Assembly: GCA_049890215.1 (NCBI GenBank)
Contig: JBMHBX010000005.1
Span: 18,021 to 82,020, forward strand
Source of the DNA: UBA685 sp049890215
GTDB lineage: Bacteria > Pseudomonadota > Alphaproteobacteria > Puniceispirillales > Puniceispirillaceae
Direction of reading: 5' to 3'
Length of the DNA stretch: 64,000 nt
The position numbers and the translations under genes were made by a program. This document shows positions 61,342 through 64,000 of this stretch, in pieces. Every line of letters starts with the position of its first letter. The first letter of the stretch is position 1. Below the pieces are notes generated by a model. The model was not told the DNA's origin, ran no database searches, and saw only the letters and a list, made by a program, of their open reading frames with translations.

Positions 61342-62192
61342 CCAGTCGGCCACTGACCACCCAAGGCTTGGGTTAATTCGCGCGCAATACGCGAGACTGT
61401 TTTGCCGATTTGCGCCATAGAATTCTGGCTAACGCGCACAGACGGACCTGATATCGAAAGCGCCCCAATCACATTGGTTGAGCTGTCAAACAAAGGTGAG
61501 GCAACACAGCGCAGACCTGGAGAATGTTCTTCATCATCAAAGGCATAATAACGGTTTTGCACCTGTGCGATATCTTCCCACAGGCTATTGGCTGTCACAT
61601 GGCTATTGGCTGTCATCTGCACAATACCCTGCGAGGCAATTAGTCTTTCTGCCTCCGGGCGTCCTGTAAAAGCAAGGCATGCTTTGCCAACGGCAGAGCA
61701 ACTCCACGGCGCTTTCACGCCCGGCTTGGCAAGAGCACGCATCATCTGTGCTGATTCAACCTGCGCAAGATACACAAGCGCCTCATCTTCGATAAGCGCA
61801 AGATTGGCTGTCTCACCTGTATCTTGCATCAACATTCTGAGGTAAGGGCGCGCCATGAAACAAACATCTCTTGCACGCATATAAGAGGCGCCGACATGAA
61901 ATGCCTGAACACCAACAAGCCAGCGGCTGTCCTCAAATCGCACAAACCGCTCTAGCTGCAATGTTGTCAGCAATCTGTGCGCTGTTGATGGTGCAAGACC
62001 AACACCGCGCGCAAGCTCTGACAAAGTCATCCCATTTGGTTCTTCAGATAATCTTGATAAAAGCCTTAGCGCTCTCGAGACGGACTGCGTGTGACCGCTG
62101 CGCTTTTCTAACATATCATCGGGCATCAAACGACCTTTATCGTTATCGCCAGCCCCTAATGATACCATGCGCCCCTTTTTTGCGCCTGACAA
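61338..62192 (-). CDS. IclR family transcriptional regulator
   Basis: 284 aa. N-terminal winged helix-turn-helix (about 35-95; SVSRALRLLSRLSEEPNGMTLSELARGVGLAPSTAHRLL spans about 37-75) and a C-terminal ligand-binding GAF-like domain (about 105-275) with ARPYLRMLMQDTGETANLAL and PLFDSSTNVIGALSISGPS. IclR proteins respond to small molecules and often regulate neighbouring catabolic genes, but no such operon adjoins here; only tRNA-Leu is beyond its start. A 6-residue tandem duplication (TANSHV/TANSLW) sits at about 193-204. A longer first 25 residues may not be translated. Confidence 0.88.
   Translation of the reverse strand: MSGAKKGRMVSLGAGDNDKGRLMPDDMLEKRSGHTQSVSRALRLLSRLSEEPNGMTLSELARGVGLAPSTAHRLLTTLQLERFVRFEDSRWLVGVQAFHVGASYMRARDVCFMARPYLRMLMQDTGETANLALIEDEALVYLAQVESAQMMRALAKPGVKAPWSCSAVGKACLAFTGRPEAERLIASQGIVQMTANSHVTANSLWEDIAQVQNRYYAFDDEEHSPGLRCVASPLFDSSTNVIGALSISGPSVRVSQNSMAQIGKTVSRIARELTQALGGQWPTG
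61583..61618 (-). repeat. In-frame 18-bp tandem duplication within the IclR gene
   Basis: GGCTATTGGCTGTCACAT (61583-61600) is followed directly by GGCTATTGGCTGTCATCT (61601-61618), 16 of 18 bases equal. On the coding strand it gives a repeated TANS-type hexapeptide. In frame, so the protein stays intact. Confidence 0.75.
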
Positions 62193-62232
62193 GGAAAGAT
62201 TACCAAATGCGTCAAAATGCCCTTTTCAGTGC

Positions 62233-62261
62233 TTGCCTTCTGATAATTTATGACTTACTGT
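62233..62261 (+). promoter_or_regulatory. Candidate promoter of tRNA-Leu
   Basis: TTGCCT (62233-62238) and TACTGT (62256-62261) with a 17-bp spacer, about 20 bp before the tRNA 5' end. Reasonable -35, fair -10. Read by eye. Confidence 0.4.
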
Positions 62262-62282
62262 GCGGACCAAGCTTAAGGCTAT

Positions 62283-62369
62283 GCGGCTGTGGCGGAACTG
62301 GTAGACGCGACGGATTCAAAATCCGTTTCTGGTGACAGAGTGGGGGTTCGATTCCCTTCAGCCGCACCA
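62283..62369 (+). tRNA. tRNA-Leu (anticodon CAA)
   Basis: 87 nt, with encoded CCA (62367-62369). Acceptor stem GCGGCTG (62283-62289) pairs with CAGCCGC (62359-62365), with A73 as discriminator. The anticodon loop is TTCAAAA between ACGGA and TCCGT, giving CAA, which reads UUG. A long variable arm between the anticodon stem and the T arm (GGGGTTCGATTCCC region) marks it as type II, as Leu tRNAs are. T-loop TTCGATT is standard. Intact, no intron. Confidence 0.97.
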
Positions 62370-62638
62370 CCCCCTAAAATATGATGATATTTAGACAGGT
62401 GCAAATCCTGCCTCTTTCGACAGCTCTAAGGTGAGCCAAAGATAACGCCTATGCGCCGTTGTCTCTGCCCTGTGGTGCCGCGAATCACACCCTGAAAAAA
62501 TTAACACAAAAACCAGATGACTCAGATCTGCCCGGCGGTAAACGCATTGTAATCATTGATAAAAATAGGGATTAATCTTTTTTTCATCATTATCTGTCAG
62601 CATGAAGATCTCATTTCAGTTAACCGGGGAGGCATCAC
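62370..62638. other. 269-bp gap between tRNA-Leu and the TPR lipoprotein gene
   Basis: I see no coding sequence, terminator or tRNA here. It starts with CCCCCT and an imperfect AT-rich palindrome (62376-62395, CTAAAATAT/ATATTTAG). A strong ribosome-binding site, GGGGAGG at 62626-62632, serves the next gene. A small RNA cannot be excluded from sequence alone. Confidence 0.5.
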
Positions 62639-63568
62639 ATGCGGGGGCTGATTTTTGGGTTGATTTTGCTTGCAGGGTGCGGCGGGGCGCATCCGTGGGA
62701 AGATCTTTATGTAACAGAGCCTGCTTGTCTGGAAGCTTTGAAGGAACTGGCAAGCGTTGGCAGCCGTGCTGTTCCAAAAGTGTGCAGGACACGCGCGGAG
62801 GTCATCACCTCATCAAGCGCTGCCTCAGATAAGTCACTTTCACAAGAGTTGTCGGATCATGGGCATCTTGCATTTGAGGCAGGTGATTATGAAGGCGCTC
62901 TTGCGGCCTTTACCATTGCGATCAGCCTGGATGAGGGTAATTTCGAACACTATATAAATCGCGCTGTTATCTATACCAAACTTGACCGTTTTGAAGAAGC
63001 CGTCGCTGATTTTAATCAGCTGTTCAGCTTTCCACCGGATAAGGTAGCAGCCTATATTGAACGCGGTAATGGAAAAGACACTTTTGGTAAGTATGATATT
63101 GAGATCGCACTCATTGATATTGCCATCCTCGTGAAAGCAGATGGTGCTGAACCCTATTTCAGACGTGGCAACGCCAATCATGCGCTAGGCCGCTATGAAG
63201 AGGCCATCGCTGATTACGATAAGGCAGTTGAGGCAAATCCCCAAGATGCAGATGCTTATAATAACCGCGGAAATATCAAAACACGACAGAAGCGATTTGA
63301 GAGTGCAATAGACGATTTTAACGAAGCCATCAGGTTAGATCCCCAATATGCATATGCCTTTTATAATCGTGGGAGAGCTCTAAGCGGTCTCGGCCGCTAT
63401 GAGGAGGCCATCGCTGATTTTGACCGCACTATAGAGATTGAGCCCAATTATGGCCGCGCCTATCAGAAACGCAGTTCTGCCTATCGCAGATTGGGTAAAT
63501 TGGAACAGGCCAAAGCTGATTGTGATAAGGCCATTTCGCTGTTCATCCACCCCATAAACTGCCTGTAA
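62639..63568 (+). CDS. TPR-repeat lipoprotein
   Basis: 309 aa from ATG 62639, with GGGGAGG 6 bases upstream. A short signal ends in the lipobox LLAGC (lipidated C14). After a variable linker come about six or seven tetratricopeptide repeats from about residue 72 onward, with the pattern GDYEGALAAFTIAISLD, RFEEAVADFNQLF, GRYEEAIADYDKAVEANP, KRFESAIDDFNEAIRLDP and GRYEEAIADFDRTIEIEP. TPRs mediate protein-protein contacts; the partner is unknown. It is the first gene after tRNA-Leu and stands alone. Confidence 0.85.
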   Translation: MRGLIFGLILLAGCGGAHPWEDLYVTEPACLEALKELASVGSRAVPKVCRTRAEVITSSSAASDKSLSQELSDHGHLAFEAGDYEGALAAFTIAISLDEGNFEHYINRAVIYTKLDRFEEAVADFNQLFSFPPDKVAAYIERGNGKDTFGKYDIEIALIDIAILVKADGAEPYFRRGNANHALGRYEEAIADYDKAVEANPQDADAYNNRGNIKTRQKRFESAIDDFNEAIRLDPQYAYAFYNRGRALSGLGRYEEAIADFDRTIEIEPNYGRAYQKRSSAYRRLGKLEQAKADCDKAISLFIHPINCL

Positions 63569-63604
63569 CAATCTTTACATCTATAGTATTGGGCCTGTGG
63601 CTTT

Positions 63605-63790
63605 ATGCATACGCTGTTCAAAAACTGGGGGCGAGCCGCCGGCTCCATTCTGGGTGCATTGGTGCCATCTATCGCGGTTCTGGGTGGCTTTTTATTTCTT
63701 TCCGAAACGCAAACTAGCATTGAGATTGGCGGCCTCACTCTAACATCACTCGGCATTCTTTTATCTTTGACCGTGAAAAGCGACACTTAA
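63605..63790 (+). CDS. Possible small membrane protein
   Basis: 61 aa open frame: a basic start (MHTLFKNWGRAAG), one long hydrophobic segment (about 14-33), then a TQTSIEIGG turn and a second weakly hydrophobic stretch, ending KSDT. No recognisable family, and the ribosome-binding site is weak (GGGCC/TGTGG only). It could be real but may be chance. The rest of the window to 64000 shows no ORF I can support; a 35-codon frame at 63837 was not accepted. Confidence 0.3.
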   Translation: MHTLFKNWGRAAGSILGALVPSIAVLGGFLFLSETQTSIEIGGLTLTSLGILLSLTVKSDT

Positions 63791-64000
63791 CACGGCGTCA
63801 TATGGCCATTTTCACTATCGATAGGCATCAGGTTCCATGATTATAAAGGCCAAAGACACCTCTTTTCGTTCATTTGGGGCATTTCGCTCTCTCATGGCCG
63901 GCCATTTCAAAGACAAACATCATCGTCAAGAGACAAAAAGGTGACCAAATGCGCAGGATATTTTTGCGAATCACCTGATCATTGCCGTCATATTGCTGTG

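Noticed and set aside
62283..62369. tRNA-Leu as a proven attachment site
   Set aside because: No integrase and no repeated tRNA end occur in the window; kept only as a low-weight possibility.
63837..63944. 35-codon ORF starting at 63837
   Set aside because: Too short, without ribosome-binding site or recognisable features.

Overview
The window is a gene-dense bacterial chromosome segment, almost certainly from an alphaproteobacterium. The evidence is gene order and family content. It has an F0 operon atpI-atpB-atpE-atpF'-atpF with a b/b' pair and no F1 genes beside it. It has the aa3-type oxidase cluster ctaC-ctaD-ctaB-(coxF)-ctaG-ctaE-SURF1 followed by thrC and an M16 peptidase, plant-type glutamate-cysteine ligase, endonuclease-type MutL, and the small families DUF1491, DUF1674 (SDHAF4), DUF3035 and DciA. 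Moderate GC, very short intergenic gaps and convergent genes whose stop codons overlap suggest a compact genome, plausibly a marine lineage such as SAR116. That last point is inference; I saw no rRNA or other taxon-defining marker.

Layout. 1-2.5 kb: the end of a phosphonoacetaldehyde hydrolase, a divergent HisD-family dehydrogenase, DUF1491 and SDHAF4. 2.5-13.3 kb: rsmB, a heparinase-like gene, purH, mutY (reverse), dciA, a DsbA-like thiol oxidoreductase and smc. 13.4-16.3 kb: the F0 ATP synthase operon with its own promoter, hairpins on both sides of atpE and a terminator. 16.3-22.4 kb: a lipoprotein, ispH-thrB-rnhA, a peroxiredoxin, a DsbD-like protein and yqgE. 22.4-30.9 kb, all reverse: M16 peptidase, thrC, SURF1, then the cytochrome oxidase cluster. 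31-40.3 kb: tldD, an MFS transporter, gshA, rsmE, ubiA, a possible gamma-glutamylcyclotransferase-like protein, argC and pmbA (tldE). 40.3-47.8 kb: envelope genes, namely a Cys-based phosphatase, msbA, a GT9 glycosyltransferase, a DUF374 protein, waaA, lpxK and an LpxL-type acyltransferase. 47.9-59.5 kb: xseA, purD, tadA, an RsuA/RluB-type pseudouridine synthase, rsmD, mutL, a DUF3035 lipoprotein, lspA, ileS and ribF. 59.5-64 kb: mscS, chaC, an IclR regulator, tRNA-Leu(CAA), a TPR lipoprotein and a doubtful small membrane ORF.

How the genes work together. Two energy modules (F0 and the terminal oxidase with its heme O synthase, copper chaperone and SURF1) form the respiratory part. An envelope block covers Kdo transfer, lipid A 4'-phosphorylation, late acylation, lipid A-core flipping, lipoprotein signal peptidase and several lipoproteins. 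Glutathione and thiol chemistry recurs (gshA, chaC, a GGCT-like candidate, DsbA, DsbD, peroxiredoxin). DNA repair is represented by mutY, mutL, xseA and smc.

I found no CRISPR array, insertion sequence, prophage or obvious novel defence system. The points most worth a second look are the HisD paralogue with changed metal-ligand positions beside phnX, the RNA hairpins flanking atpE, the 14-bp tandem repeats plus palindrome upstream of mscS, the unrecognised VGSN-motif protein, and the region after the tRNA.
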